64,000 nt of DNA from Actinoplanes sandaracinus (GTDB lineage: Bacteria > Actinomycetota > Actinomycetes > Mycobacteriales > Micromonosporaceae): NCBI RefSeq assembly GCF_030009775.1, contig NZ_JASCTH010000007.1:186001-250000 (forward strand). The letters run 5' to 3'. Positions 1-8,549 of the stretch are shown in pieces (the first letter of the stretch is position 1; each line of letters begins with the position of its first letter). A program made the position numbers and the translations under genes. Under the pieces are notes generated by a model. It saw nothing but the letters and a program-made list of their open reading frames with translations, was not told where the DNA came from and searched no databases.

Positions 1-19
1 GCCGCGTCGCCAGACCGGA

Positions 20-889
20 TCAGCGGCCGCCCGCCAGCAGGTCGGAGAGCGTGACCGGCTCCAGGCCGCGCCGGCGCAGGCCGGCGAGGATCTCGGGAAG
101 CGCGTCGTCGGTGTAGAGGGCGTTGGCCTCGGTGACGTGCAGGATGATGACCGATCCCGGCTTGACCTGCGACAGCACCGCGTTCACGACCGGCGCCGGA
201 CCGCGGGCGAACGGATCCCCGCTGACCACGTCGCCGTCGACCACGGTGACACCGAGCGGCGCCAGGGCCTGCAGCGCCTTCCGGTCGTGGCAGAGGCCGG
301 GGAACCGGAAGTAGCGGGTCTGCCTGCCGCCGAACGGCTCCAGCGCCCGGAACGTCTTGGCGACGTCCTCGGTCATCGCGTCCGCCGGCACCCGCGGCAG
401 GTTGTAGCAGTCGCCGGTGAAAGCCGCGTGCTCATAACTGTGGTTGGCGATCTCGAACCGCGGGTTGCCGGCGATCCGGCGGGTGACCTCGGGGTACTGC
501 TCGGCCCACTGGCCGGTGACGAAGAACGTGGCGGGAATCCCGCGCTGCTCCAGCATGCCCAGCAGGCGCAGGTTCGCGTAGGAGGCGACCTCGCCCCGCT
601 TCAGCCGGGCGATCATCGCGTCGGTCATGTCGGCGTCGAACGTCAGCGCCACCTGTTGGCGGTCACGAGGACCGTTCTGGATCACCGGCGGCAGGACGCC
701 GGGACTGCTCGCGCCCGGCTGCCGGGCCGGCGCGGATCCCGACTGCGCGGCCGACGGGTTCGGCGCCGCGGGCGCGGCCTCGACGACCGGGCCGGACGCC
801 CGCACGGGCGCGGGCGTGGGCTGCGCGGAGGAGCATCCGGACAGGACGAGCGCCGCGCAGAGGGCGAGGAGTCGCGGAGGGATCGACAT
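20..889 (-). CDS. Lipoprotein polysaccharide deacetylase (NodB family)
   Basis: Predicted 289-residue exported lipoprotein that would remove acyl groups from a cell-wall or other polysaccharide. The ATG at 889 gives a clean signal peptide with a lipobox ending LVLSGC near residue 18. An upstream GTG at 952 would bury that signal, so I reject it. A Pro/Ala/Ser-rich linker leads into a NodB domain with TFDAD (metal and base Asp), an HSYEH metal-binding motif, RFPG and IILH near the C-terminus. The TFDAD form rather than TFDDG is a known variant of the family. No operon partner is visible: the next gene is divergent. The natural substrate cannot be told from sequence. Confidence 0.85.
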   Translation of the reverse strand: MSIPPRLLALCAALVLSGCSSAQPTPAPVRASGPVVEAAPAAPNPSAAQSGSAPARQPGASSPGVLPPVIQNGPRDRQQVALTFDADMTDAMIARLKRGEVASYANLRLLGMLEQRGIPATFFVTGQWAEQYPEVTRRIAGNPRFEIANHSYEHAAFTGDCYNLPRVPADAMTEDVAKTFRALEPFGGRQTRYFRFPGLCHDRKALQALAPLGVTVVDGDVVSGDPFARGPAPVVNAVLSQVKPGSVIILHVTEANALYTDDALPEILAGLRRRGLEPVTLSDLLAGGR

Positions 890-996
890 GCCCGCGACGA
901 TGCCATCGCTCCCGCCCCGCCGCCACACCGCCCCCGCCCGGCCGATGATCACGCCATGAGAAGCTGGTCGCCGTCACGATCCCGGTGGAGGCCGAA

Positions 997-1593
997 TTGA
1001 ACGCGGGCGTCATCGGGCAGGCGGTGGGCCTGTTCACGGCCACCAACATCGACGACATCGTGATCCTGGCCCTGTTCTTCGCCCGGGGCGCCGGGCGCCG
1101 CCACACGACCCGCGACATCCTCACCGGCCAGTACCTCGGGTTCGCGGGCATCGTCGCCGTCGCCGTCGCGGCCGCTATCGGAGTGACGTTCCTGCCCGGC
1201 GCGGCCCTTCCCTACCTCGGTCTGCTGCCGCTGCTGCTCGGTGTCAAGGCGGCGGCGCAGGCGTGGCGAGACCGCGGCGAGGACGAGGACGACGACGTCA
1301 GCGGTACGGGCGGGCCGGGCGTTCTGACGGTCGCCTCGGTCACGTTCGCGAACGGCGGCGACAACATCGGCGTCTACGTCCCCGTCTTCGCGACCACGGG
1401 CGCCGGCGGCATGGTCGTCTTCGTGGCGGTGTTCCTGCTGCTGGTCGCCGTCTGGGTGGCGGCCGGCCGGTTCTTCGCCACCCGCCCGGTGGTGGCGAGG
1501 GCGCTCGGCCGCTGGGGCCACGTCCTGCTGCCGGTGGTGCTGATCGGCGTCGGCGTGCTGATCCTGGCCGAAGGCGGAGCGTTCGGGCTGTAG
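997..1593 (+). CDS. cadD: CadD-family cadmium resistance transporter
   Basis: About 198 residues with five or six hydrophobic segments, matching the small CadD family of cation exporters linked to cadmium resistance. Visible family features are the N-terminal GLFTATNIDDIVIL segment with its acidic pair, and a second copy of the theme, TFANGGDNIGVYVP, near residue 110, separated by an acidic loop (DRGEDEDDD). I prefer the TTG at 997 because GGAGG lies 5 bases upstream. A GTG at 985 would add four residues and has no ribosome site. It is the only metal transporter at this end of the window; a separate CmtR/CDF pair lies at 40.6-41.7 kb. Actual metal specificity is unproven. Confidence 0.8.
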   Translation: MNAGVIGQAVGLFTATNIDDIVILALFFARGAGRRHTTRDILTGQYLGFAGIVAVAVAAAIGVTFLPGAALPYLGLLPLLLGVKAAAQAWRDRGEDEDDDVSGTGGPGVLTVASVTFANGGDNIGVYVPVFATTGAGGMVVFVAVFLLLVAVWVAAGRFFATRPVVARALGRWGHVLLPVVLIGVGVLILAEGGAFGL

Positions 1594-1613
1594 GACGGAC
1601 CCCGGGCCGGGCG

Positions 1614-2681
1614 TCAGAGCTGGACGACCTGGCCGACGCGCGGCGGGGTGCGGCCGTCCAGAACCTCCAGCCAGGCCCGCCGCAGGTCCTCGGGGCCGGC
1701 GCCGGCCCGCACATCGAGCCACTGCCCGGCCACCGCGGCGAAACGCTTCCAGGCCTCGGCGAACCGCTCGTCCAGGCCGTCGCGGCCCCAGTCCTGGCGG
1801 CGTTTGCGCATCTGCACCGGGGCGAAGAACACCTCGCCGGCGGCGTCGGCGTTGGGAATCCGGTTGGTGAGGCCGACGGCGATGTCACGCACGAGGTGGT
1901 CGCCGAGCCGGGCACGGAGGGCGGCGCGGGTGTCCGGCGCCCCGGACAGGTCGAGGTAGACCGAGGACTTCGTACCGAGGTCCTCGACGGCGTCGTAGGT
2001 GAGCACCGTGTCGTAGCAGCCGAGGGACTCGGTGAAGGCGACGTTGCCGGGTGAGGTGAGCCCGACGATCCCGGGTCCCCGGCCGTGCAGTTCGAAGGCG
2101 GCGGCGTACGCCGTCTTGCTGGACGCCGAGGAGAGAATGAGCTGGTCGGCGCGGTAGAAGCCGTTGTCGGCGACCTGGTCGGCGAGCATGAACGAGGTGA
2201 AGAACAGCGGCCGGAACAGGATCAGCAGATCCTCCTGGTCGGCGCGGTAGGCGGCGTCGCCGGTGACCGACCGGTAGGCGTTGTAGGGCGATGGGAGGTC
2301 GGCCCGGTGCTCGGTGGCGTCGCGGAAGCCGGTGGAGTCGACGCGGTCCGGGCGCACCACCAGGTGCCCGGCGGGCGGGAGGTAGCCGTACACCCGCTGG
2401 CCCTTGTCGACGCCGGCGACCGTCGACTCGACGACCTCGGCGAAGCCCCACAGCGGCGGAAGGCCCCACTCGGGGCCGAGCCCGCGCGGCTCGCCAGGGA
2501 AGAACTGCCAATAGCGCATGGACTCGCCGAGCACCGCGTAGGTGACGTTGTTGGCGGTCAGCCCGACCCGGTCGACCCGCAGCAGCGCCTCACCGTCGAC
2601 CAGGGCGGGTGTCGACGTCTCTGCCAGGGTGGTGCGGCCGAGGTCGTCGCGGGCAACGGCGAACGTCCATGAATCAGGCAT
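1614..2681 (-). CDS. DUF2855 family protein
   Basis: A 355-residue cytoplasmic protein of the DUF2855 family, distantly similar to medium-chain alcohol dehydrogenases or quinone reductases but without a defined reaction. The N-terminal stretch ALLRVDRVGLTANNVTYAV resembles the GroES-like fold of MDR enzymes, and GIVGLTSPGNVAF sits where a nucleotide-binding loop would be. The start is ATG 2681 (MPDSWTF); a further 20 upstream codons would run into the promoter region. The lycopene cyclase gene lies 60 bases upstream on the same strand, so the two may be co-transcribed, though no functional link is known. Biochemical role unknown. Confidence 0.8.
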   Translation of the reverse strand: MPDSWTFAVARDDLGRTTLAETSTPALVDGEALLRVDRVGLTANNVTYAVLGESMRYWQFFPGEPRGLGPEWGLPPLWGFAEVVESTVAGVDKGQRVYGYLPPAGHLVVRPDRVDSTGFRDATEHRADLPSPYNAYRSVTGDAAYRADQEDLLILFRPLFFTSFMLADQVADNGFYRADQLILSSASSKTAYAAAFELHGRGPGIVGLTSPGNVAFTESLGCYDTVLTYDAVEDLGTKSSVYLDLSGAPDTRAALRARLGDHLVRDIAVGLTNRIPNADAAGEVFFAPVQMRKRRQDWGRDGLDERFAEAWKRFAAVAGQWLDVRAGAGPEDLRRAWLEVLDGRTPPRVGQVVQL

Positions 2682-2741
2682 GCCGTGACGGTAAACAGCC
2701 TGCCCGGACGGGACAAGTGCACTGAGAGTGCAAAATCCCAC

Positions 2742-3914
2742 TCACCGCTTCCGGCGCAGCCGGGCGAGGGCGTCGCCGCCGGCCGCGCGAGCCATCGGGA
2801 GCAGCGGGCTGGAGGCCATCAGGGTCAGGTCCTCGGCGAGCGAGGTGGTGCCGTCGAGGAAACGCAGCACCCGCTGCGCCGGATTGCGGTCGAAGAGCCG
2901 GTCGAAGAACGCCACCCCGTCGACCAGACCGCGGTCGAGGGCACGCAACTGGACCGCGTCCATCCAGCGGTGCCGGGCGGGGTAGGGCGGGCCGGGCAGC
3001 GGCGGGCGGCCGGCGGCGACCTCACCGGCGATCCGGCCGGCCTGGCGGACCATCGCCGTGAACGTGAAACCGGTCGACGCCCGGGTGGCGCCGCCCGCGG
3101 TGCCCAGCCGCACCACCCGCGGCGACGGACGGGTCTCGAACACGCCGTCGGTCATCGGGATGACGCCGTTCTCCACCTCCCGCACGGTCAGCGTGGCGAG
3201 ATCGAGGCCGAGCAGGGCGGCGTATCCGCGCAGCGCGGCGTCGTAGGCGTCGCCGGAGAGCACGGCCGGGGAGAACTCGGTGTACTCGACGAGGGCGAAC
3301 CGGTCGCTGACCGGCAGGACGTAGCCGAACGACACCCCACGGGGCGGCTGCGGGGTACGGAAGTCCATCAGCACCGCCCGCCCCGGGTCGAAAACCGGCC
3401 GGCCGGACTCCAGCCACCAGCCACGGAAGTGCTGCAGCCAGTTCGTCCGGCCCGGGCGGGCCGGCCGCCGGGGCCGCGAGTCGAGCACCCAGGCGGCGCG
3501 GACCAGGGGCGTGCCGTCGGGGTGCGACACCACGACCCGGTCGCCGTCGTCGGTCAGCGCCCCGGCGGGTGCGGCGATCCGGATCGCGTCCAGGCGCTTC
3601 TCAGCGTCGCCGGCCAGATCGTAGAGCGGACCGGACCGCAGCATCGCGTACCGCAGCGGGCTCAGCGGCAGCGTCCGGCGGGCGGCCGGGGTGACCACGT
3701 CGACCGCGTTCCAGCTCGCGCTGAGCAGCGGGTCGAGGGCGGTTCCGGGCGTGCCCCAGAAGGCCCAGGTGCGGTCCTGGCCCCTCTTGTGGACCGGGTC
3801 GACGATCGCCACCCGCACCCCGGACAGGTTCTCCCGGCCCAGCGCGGCCAGCACGAGGCTGGCCGCGCCCCCACCGCCGACCAGGGCCAGATCGACGTCG
3901 ACTCCCACTGTCAC
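2742..3914 (-). CDS. crtY: Lycopene cyclase family protein (CrtY/CrtL type)
   Basis: A 390-residue FAD/NAD-binding flavoprotein of the lycopene beta-cyclase family, which closes the ionone rings of carotenoids at the membrane surface. The N-terminal dinucleotide-binding loop LALVGGGGAASLVLA is followed by VDPVHKRGQDRTWAFW, and later by FGYVLPVSDRFALVEYTEF and GTAGGATRASTGFTF, all hallmark cyclase segments. Length is normal. The start is a GTG at 3914; a second GTG two codons inside is possible. No phytoene synthase or desaturase lies nearby, so it is either an outlier of a dispersed carotenoid pathway or a paralogue with another substrate. It points the same way as the DUF2855 gene downstream. 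Confidence 0.85.
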   Translation of the reverse strand: MTVGVDVDLALVGGGGAASLVLAALGRENLSGVRVAIVDPVHKRGQDRTWAFWGTPGTALDPLLSASWNAVDVVTPAARRTLPLSPLRYAMLRSGPLYDLAGDAEKRLDAIRIAAPAGALTDDGDRVVVSHPDGTPLVRAAWVLDSRPRRPARPGRTNWLQHFRGWWLESGRPVFDPGRAVLMDFRTPQPPRGVSFGYVLPVSDRFALVEYTEFSPAVLSGDAYDAALRGYAALLGLDLATLTVREVENGVIPMTDGVFETRPSPRVVRLGTAGGATRASTGFTFTAMVRQAGRIAGEVAAGRPPLPGPPYPARHRWMDAVQLRALDRGLVDGVAFFDRLFDRNPAQRVLRFLDGTTSLAEDLTLMASSPLLPMARAAGGDALARLRRKR

Positions 3915-3935
3915 CGGGCAAGCTTGCCACCGGCG

Positions 3936-5129
3936 TCAGGCGCCGTACCCACTGGCACGAAACTGGGCGAACCGGGGCCGGCTGGCCGTCCCGAAGGCGG
4001 TGAAGTCGCCGCCGACGGTGACCGTGCGGAGTTTCGGGTTCGCCTTCATGGTGAGGACACCCCATTTGCCGTTGCTGCGGGGGTTCCAGCCGAGCAGGGC
4101 GCCGTTGTTCGGGTCCCAGGCGGCCATCTTGGGCTGCGGGCGCATCTTCTTGGTCGGGCACCAGGCCTTGGCGTCACGCGACGGCTGCGGGCAGGCGACG
4201 GTGAAATGGCCGCCGGCGTAGACGGCCCCGTTCAGATAGGTGATCGCCTGCACGTCACCGTCGGTGACACTGCTCCACACCAGTTTGCCGTCCGGCTGGT
4301 AGGCGGCGACCCGGCCGCCCGCGCCGGCCACCGCGGCGTAGATCTTGTCCGCGGCGATGGTGAGCCCGAACACCGGGTACGGGGCCTGGGGACGGAAGCC
4401 GGTGTCCAGTTTGCCGTCGGCCAGGCGGAGCGCACCGAGGCGGGCGCTCGCGTCCGTGCCGTTGAGCTTCCTGAAGGCCCCGCCGACGTAGAGCCGTGGG
4501 CCGGTGGCGGTCAGTGCCTGGATCTTGCCGTCCGTGCCGCCCTGAAAACCGGTGTCGACGGCGCCGTCGGACAGCCGGAACGCCGCCAGGTTGCGGGCCG
4601 TCCTGCCGTTCACGGCGGTGAAGCTGCCGCCCACGTAGAGGCGGCCGTCGGCGACGGTGATCGCCTGGCCGACGCCCTTGATGGTGTGTTTGAGCGGGCT
4701 GACGGCGGCGGTGGTCAGGTTGATCGCGGCCAGTCCGGCGCGGGGCTGGCCGGCGACGGTGGTGAACTCGCCGGTGACGTAGAGGTTGCCGCCGGAGGCG
4801 GTCAGCGCGAGCACGGTGTCGTCGAGGAGCGGGGCCCACGGCAGCAGCCGGCCGGTGCGGGCATCGACGGCGGCGAGCCGTTTGCGGGCCACCTCCTTGC
4901 CGTCGACGATCGCGTGGGTGAAGTTGCCGCCCAGGTAGACCGTGTCGCCGACGTGTGTGCTGGCGTACACCAGGCCGTCGAAGCCGACGGTCTGGTCCGG
5001 TTCGGCGGAGATCAGCGGGACGCGCCCGGCGTCCGCGGGCGTCCCCGTCAGGACGAGTGCGCCGGTGAGCAGGGTCGCGAGGCAGCGCTGCGGGAATCGG
5101 CGCCGCGGAGAGGGACCAGCCAAGATCAT
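3936..5129 (-). CDS. Secreted delta-60 repeat beta-propeller protein
   Basis: A 397-residue exported protein. ATG 5129 gives a twin-Arg-rich start (PSPRRRFPQR) and a hydrophobic core ending near ADA, a plausible signal peptide. The body holds about six repeats of the form VYLGGNFT / LYVTGEFTTVAG / LYVGGSFTAVNG spaced 45-60 residues, typical of delta-60 (DUF5122-type) beta-propellers. Such proteins are usually extracellular binding scaffolds; no catalytic motif is visible. Two Cys near residues 325-340 could form a disulphide. The open frame continues upstream to 5870 only because it runs antisense to ridA and a regulator gene. Ligand unknown. Confidence 0.85.
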   Translation of the reverse strand: MILAGPSPRRRFPQRCLATLLTGALVLTGTPADAGRVPLISAEPDQTVGFDGLVYASTHVGDTVYLGGNFTHAIVDGKEVARKRLAAVDARTGRLLPWAPLLDDTVLALTASGGNLYVTGEFTTVAGQPRAGLAAINLTTAAVSPLKHTIKGVGQAITVADGRLYVGGSFTAVNGRTARNLAAFRLSDGAVDTGFQGGTDGKIQALTATGPRLYVGGAFRKLNGTDASARLGALRLADGKLDTGFRPQAPYPVFGLTIAADKIYAAVAGAGGRVAAYQPDGKLVWSSVTDGDVQAITYLNGAVYAGGHFTVACPQPSRDAKAWCPTKKMRPQPKMAAWDPNNGALLGWNPRSNGKWGVLTMKANPKLRTVTVGGDFTAFGTASRPRFAQFRASGYGA

Positions 5130-5250
5130 GATGGCGACGATAGGTCCGTTTCCTCCAGTGCCGGGCGGGATCAGCACGGATAAGCCGAAAGGTGAAAGCT
5201 GTGCCGCTCGCTCCCACTGTGGTGCGTGATACCGAACCCCAGGCCAGACG

Positions 5251-5272
5251 CGGGTTACCCACAGGTGACCCG
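5251..5272. promoter_or_regulatory. Imperfect inverted repeat in divergent promoter
   Basis: Nine-base arms CGGGTTACC and GGTGACCCG around a CACA spacer, with one mismatch, lie between the divergent propeller and RidA genes. This is a candidate operator; no known family consensus is recognised. Confidence 0.35.
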
Positions 5273-5308
5273 GTATCGATAAAGTGCCTTCTTCCCAGCT
5301 CAGCCTCA

Positions 5309-5341
5309 CTCTCTTACGGTTACTGAGGAACCGAAAGAGAG
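5309..5341 (+). promoter_or_regulatory. Hairpin or operator just upstream of ridA
   Basis: Thirteen-base arms (CTCTCTTACGGTT at 5309-5321, complementary region 5329-5341) pair with one mismatch around a 7-base loop. The 3' arm includes the purine tract that serves as ribosome-binding site of the gene at 5355. It could be an operator or a 5'-leader hairpin limiting translation. Confidence 0.45.
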
Positions 5342-5354
5342 AGGTAGTGAACCC

Positions 5355-5762
5355 ATGGCCGTGACTCTGGTGAACCCGCCCGGACTGCCGGTGATCGACG
5401 TCTACCGGCAGGTGTCCGTCGCGACCGGATCCAAGCTGATCCACGTGGCGGGCCAGGTCTCCTGGGACGCCGACGGCAAGACGATCGGCGACGCGGACCT
5501 CGCCGCGCAGGTGGAGCAGTGCTACGTGAACGTCGCCGCCGCACTGGCCGGCGTCGGCGCGTCCTTCGGCGACGTGGTGAAACTGACCTTCCACGTCGTC
5601 GACTGGACCGCCGACAGGATGCCGCTCCTGATGGACGGGGTCGGCCGGGCGCAAGCCCGGCTCGGCATCACCGCCGCCCCGCCGGCCTCGCTGTTCGGCA
5701 TCGCCGCGCTCGACGTGCCCGAGCATCTGGTCGAACTGGAGGCGACGGCGGTCCTCGACTGA
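5355..5762 (+). CDS. RidA family protein (enamine/imine deaminase-like)
   Basis: A 135-residue small cytoplasmic protein of the RidA/YjgF family. Members form trimers and many hydrolyse reactive enamines or imines from PLP enzymes. HVAGQVSWDADGK near residue 30 and the central GDVVKLTFHVVD segment match. The catalytic Arg seen in canonical RidA (in the pattern RxxV) is not obvious: the C-terminal region reads PPASLFGIAALDVPEHLVE, where canonical members have PARxxVxVxxLP. It may therefore belong to a non-deaminase subfamily. ATG 5355 has a purine-rich ribosome site. The gene is convergent with the HxlR regulator. Confidence 0.85.
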   Translation: MAVTLVNPPGLPVIDVYRQVSVATGSKLIHVAGQVSWDADGKTIGDADLAAQVEQCYVNVAAALAGVGASFGDVVKLTFHVVDWTADRMPLLMDGVGRAQARLGITAAPPASLFGIAALDVPEHLVELEATAVLD

Positions 5763-5800
5763 GGCGTGGCCCAGCCGCCCCTGGAGAGAACACGCCTCGG

Positions 5801-6190
5801 CTAGCCGCCGGCGTCGAAGCCGCTGCGGGAGGCCTCGATGTGGCCGAGGTAGCGCTGGGTCCAGCCGCACATGCCGTCGACCACACCCCGCAGGGCCACG
5901 CCCGCCTCGGTGAGCGTGTACTCCACGCGCGGCGGGATGCTGGGGTGCACGGTCCGGACCACCAGACCGTTGCGCTCCAGCATCCGCAGGTTCTGGGTGA
6001 GCATCTTGTGGCTGATGCCGCCGACCTCGTCGCGCAGTTCACTGAACCGCATGGTCCGCTGCCCGAGGAACTCGATGATCAGCATTGCCCACTTGTTGGC
6101 CACGTCGGAGAAGATCTCCCGCGCCAGCGAGTCCGCCCGGGCCAGGTCGGCCTCCGGCGGCAGCGCACCGATCTCCTGCCTCGTTCCCAC
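5801..6190 (-). CDS. HxlR-type winged-helix transcriptional regulator
   Basis: A 129-residue regulator. A short N-terminal tail (residues 1-28) precedes a winged helix with the family pattern NKWAMLIIEFLGQRTMRFSEL, HKMLTQNLRMLERNGLV and RVEYTLTEAGVAL. HxlR proteins sense aldehydes, quinones or redox stress, usually through Cys; the only Cys here is near residue 112, outside the typical N-terminal sensing position. It starts at GTG 6190 and lies 21 bases downstream of the XRE regulator gene on the same strand, so both may be on one transcript. Targets unknown. Confidence 0.85.
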   Translation of the reverse strand: MGTRQEIGALPPEADLARADSLAREIFSDVANKWAMLIIEFLGQRTMRFSELRDEVGGISHKMLTQNLRMLERNGLVVRTVHPSIPPRVEYTLTEAGVALRGVVDGMCGWTQRYLGHIEASRSGFDAGG

Positions 6191-6211
6191 CGGCAGAGAG
6201 TACGGCAGACC

Positions 6212-7075
6212 CTAGACCGCCGTGACCGAGGTGGCGGCCCACGAGGCGAGCAGGCGCAGCGCGTCGGCGGTGGACGAGCCCGGCTCGGCGGCGTACACCG
6301 TCAGGCTGAGGTCGGGTTCGGCGCGCAGATCCATGCTCTCGTAGGAGAGGGTGAGATCGCCGACGACGTGGTGATGGAACTGTTTGACGCCGGTGCCGTG
6401 GGTGCGCACGTTGTGCGCGGCCCACCGGCGACGGAAGGCGTCACTGCGGGTGGAGAGCTCGCCGACCAGGTCGTGCAGGCTCTTGTCGTGCGGGTCCTTG
6501 CCGGCCGAGGTGCGCAGGTTCGCCACGATGATGTCGGCGGAGACGTCCCAGTGGGGATAGAACCGGCGGGCGGCCGCGTCGAGGAACGCGAACCGGGCGA
6601 AGTTCGGGCCGGCCGGGTCGGCGAAGTGGTCGTGGAACATGGCCCGGCCCATCGGGTTCGCCGCGAGCAGGTCGCCGCGGTTGTTGGTGACGATCGCCGG
6701 GGCGGTCGTGATCGCGTCGAGCGACCACCGCAGCGTCGGCCGCAGCGCCCACGGCTTCGCGCGGCGCCGCGGCCGCAGGATCGCGTTGCTGCCGTCGGCC
6801 TCGTGCGCCAGGCGCAGCAGATGAGCGCGTTCGGCGTCGTCGAGCCGCAGGGCGCGGGCGATCGCGTCGAGGACCCCCGCCGAGACCCCGGCGAGCGAGC
6901 CGCGTTCGAGCTTCGCGTAGTACTCCACACTCACGCCAGCCAGCGCGGCGACCTCACTGCGGCGCAGGCCGGGCACGCGGCGCCGCCCGGACGGGGCCGG
7001 CAGGCCGGCCCCGTCCGGGCTGATCCGGGCACGGCGGGAGGTGAGGAACTCCCGCACCTCGACTCGGTTGTCCAT
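6212..7075 (-). CDS. XRE-family regulator with MmyB-like ligand domain
   Basis: A 287-residue regulator. Residues 8-70 form an XRE helix-turn-helix (RVPGLRRSEVAALAGVSVEY), with LGRAxRL-like residues following. The remainder is the MmyB/MLTR ligand-binding domain, recognisable by NRRGD-like 'VTNNRGDLLAANPMGRA' and the C-terminal YxxEP-like segment. This actinobacterial family commonly represses a neighbouring dehydrogenase or reductase; here the closest such genes are the ADH and AKR genes at 8.5-10.7 kb. The start is ATG 7075 (MDNRVEV); the upstream GTG at 7138 has no ribosome site. Ligand unknown. Confidence 0.88.
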   Translation of the reverse strand: MDNRVEVREFLTSRRARISPDGAGLPAPSGRRRVPGLRRSEVAALAGVSVEYYAKLERGSLAGVSAGVLDAIARALRLDDAERAHLLRLAHEADGSNAILRPRRRAKPWALRPTLRWSLDAITTAPAIVTNNRGDLLAANPMGRAMFHDHFADPAGPNFARFAFLDAAARRFYPHWDVSADIIVANLRTSAGKDPHDKSLHDLVGELSTRSDAFRRRWAAHNVRTHGTGVKQFHHHVVGDLTLSYESMDLRAEPDLSLTVYAAEPGSSTADALRLLASWAATSVTAV

Positions 7076-7252
7076 GCCCCGACGGTACGACCCGCGCCGC
7101 CGGCTGGGAATGCACTGGCAGTACACCCCTCGCCCCACGTGCCCGGCTCGCGGAATCCATGACGCGGGGCGCCGAGTCCTCTGCGGATCCGTCGAGCGGG
7201 AGCCCCGGCGCGTCGGCCCGGAAACCCGCCGCCGCGCCCGGTGTCGCGCCGG

Positions 7253-8248
7253 TCAGGTCGCGGTGCAGGAGAGCGAAGGCCAGTTCCGGTTGCCGTTGGT
7301 CTGGATGGTGACGCCGAAGCTGTTGCCGCCGCCGTTCGGTCTGGCGACCATCTGCTGGGCCGACGGCCAGGTCGCCGACGTGTTCCAGGTGGCGATGACC
7401 TTCGCCGGTGACGGGATGTTCAGCGTCACCGTCCAGTTGCTCGAGCCCGTGACGGCGATGTTCAGGTTGTAGCGGTCGCTCCACTGCTGACCCGCGGAGA
7501 TCGTCGCCGTACACGTCCCGCCGGTCGGCGGCGGGGTGGTGGCGCCACCCGGGTCGACGGCGCGGCCGGTGGTCGGGGAGATCATGCCGGCGCAGAGTCC
7601 ACGGGCGGCCAGACCCTGGGCGATGCGCCCGATGGCGGCGACCGTGTTGGCCGGCCAGTCGTGCATCAGGATGACCTGCCCGTTGGTGAGCCGGGCGGCG
7701 GCCGCCACGATCGCGTCGGTGCTGGCGTTGTTCCAGTCCTGGGTGTCGACGTCCCAGATGATCTCGGTGAGGCCGAACCTCTGCGCGGCGGCCCGCAGGG
7801 TCGCGCTGGTCTCGCCGTACGGCGGCCGGAACAGTCTCGGGGTTCCGCCGCCCCCGTTGGCGATCGCGGTCTGCGTGCGGGAGATCTCCGATTCCATGGC
7901 GGCCTGGCTGAGCTGGGTCATGTGCGGGTGGGTGTAGCTGTGGTTGGCCACCCACATGCCCGCGTCGACCTGGGCCCGGACCAGGGCGGGGTTGGCCGCG
8001 GCGTACTGACCCTGGTTGAACATGGTGGCCCGCAGCCCGTTGTTGCGCAGCGCGGTCAGCAGGTTCTGGGTGTTGCCCGCCGTAGGGCCGTCGTCGAAGG
8101 TCAGGCCGACGTATCCGTTGCAGGCCGCGGCCTTGGCCGCGGTGGCCTCGATCGCGGTGAGGCCGGCGACGGCCGTGAGGGCGGTGACGGCCACCGCGGC
8201 CGCTACGGCGGCGAATCCGGCGCGCCGGGGTCTGGGGATGTCAGGCAT
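7253..8248 (-). CDS. Secreted NodB polysaccharide deacetylase with CBM2
   Basis: A 331-residue secreted esterase/deacetylase. Residues 1-42 are a signal peptide (two Arg then a long Ala/Val-rich core). Residues 45-235 are a NodB domain with all five motifs visible: TFDDGP, HSYTH, RPPYG, DVDTQDW and ILMHDW. A Thr/Pro linker leads to a C-terminal family-2 carbohydrate-binding module (about 245-331) bounded by two Cys and with conserved Trp residues (SNWTV, ATWNTS, NWPS). Known relatives are chitin-oligosaccharide deacetylases or acetyl-xylan esterases; CBM2 suggests cellulose or xylan surfaces. ATG 8248 is chosen because upstream codons lie in the 5' leader downstream of a clear promoter. Confidence 0.9.
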   Translation of the reverse strand: MPDIPRPRRAGFAAVAAAVAVTALTAVAGLTAIEATAAKAAACNGYVGLTFDDGPTAGNTQNLLTALRNNGLRATMFNQGQYAAANPALVRAQVDAGMWVANHSYTHPHMTQLSQAAMESEISRTQTAIANGGGGTPRLFRPPYGETSATLRAAAQRFGLTEIIWDVDTQDWNNASTDAIVAAAARLTNGQVILMHDWPANTVAAIGRIAQGLAARGLCAGMISPTTGRAVDPGGATTPPPTGGTCTATISAGQQWSDRYNLNIAVTGSSNWTVTLNIPSPAKVIATWNTSATWPSAQQMVARPNGGGNSFGVTIQTNGNRNWPSLSCTAT

Positions 8249-8318
8249 GCGGTTGTTCCTTCCGCTGACGCCCGGCTGGGGGAGCCGGGCGAAGGGATTG
8301 GCGCATCTCGATGGCGCG

Positions 8319-8348
8319 AGTATTGGCCGCATCCTGACACCATGTCAA
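8319..8348 (-). promoter_or_regulatory. SigA/HrdB-type promoter of the CBM2 deacetylase
   Basis: On the minus strand a perfect -35 TTGACA (8348-8343) is followed after 18 bases by AATACT (8324-8319). Transcription would start near 8312, giving a leader of about 60 bases before the ATG at 8248. Confidence 0.6.
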
Positions 8349-8410
8349 CAATTTTCGGGCGTCTATCGGAAGTTAGCGATCACATATCAGCAGCTTGTCG
8401 GCAGGCAACG

Positions 8411-8438
8411 AAAACACCCTCCGGGATATTGCCGATAA
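8411..8438 (+). promoter_or_regulatory. Sigma-28-like element
   Basis: GCCGATAA at 8431-8438 is a perfect match to the -10 element of sigma-28/WhiG promoters; AAAA at 8411-8414 lies 16 bases upstream as an imperfect -35. It faces no coding gene, and a transcript would reach the hairpin at 8493-8520 within about 80 bases. Confidence 0.3.
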
Positions 8439-8492
8439 TTTGCAAGTCGATTATCCGAAACTTCCGGCAACCGTTCACCCCGGGTTGTGGGC

Positions 8493-8520
8493 GGGGGCCC
8501 CTTAATTTTTCGGGGCCCCC
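8493..8520. terminator. GC-rich hairpin after ADH gene
   Basis: Nine-base arms GGGGGCCCC and GGGGCCCCC enclose a 10-base AT-rich loop, 30 bases downstream of the ADH stop codon. It could end ADH transcription (minus strand) or a short plus-strand RNA. Confidence 0.5.
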
Positions 8521-8549
8521 CGCGCCGCGGTCAGCGCTAAGAGCCGGGC

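Larger units (their letters stand above)
8249..8549. other. Intergenic region, AT-enriched
   Basis: This 301-base stretch carries no gene. It holds the leader and promoter of the CBM2 deacetylase, a sigma-28-like element on the plus strand, several short inverted repeats (CGGAAGTT at 8367 matching AACTTCCG at 8459; GATAAT-N10-ATTATC at 8433-8454), and a GC-rich hairpin at 8493-8520 near the end of the ADH gene. Base composition is clearly lower in GC than the flanking genes between about 8325 and 8470. Confidence 0.6.

Noticed and set aside
2685..5183. Plus-strand open frame of 832 codons
   Set aside because: It runs antisense to the lycopene cyclase and propeller genes; translation has the repetitive Arg/Gly/Pro look of a GC-rich shadow frame.
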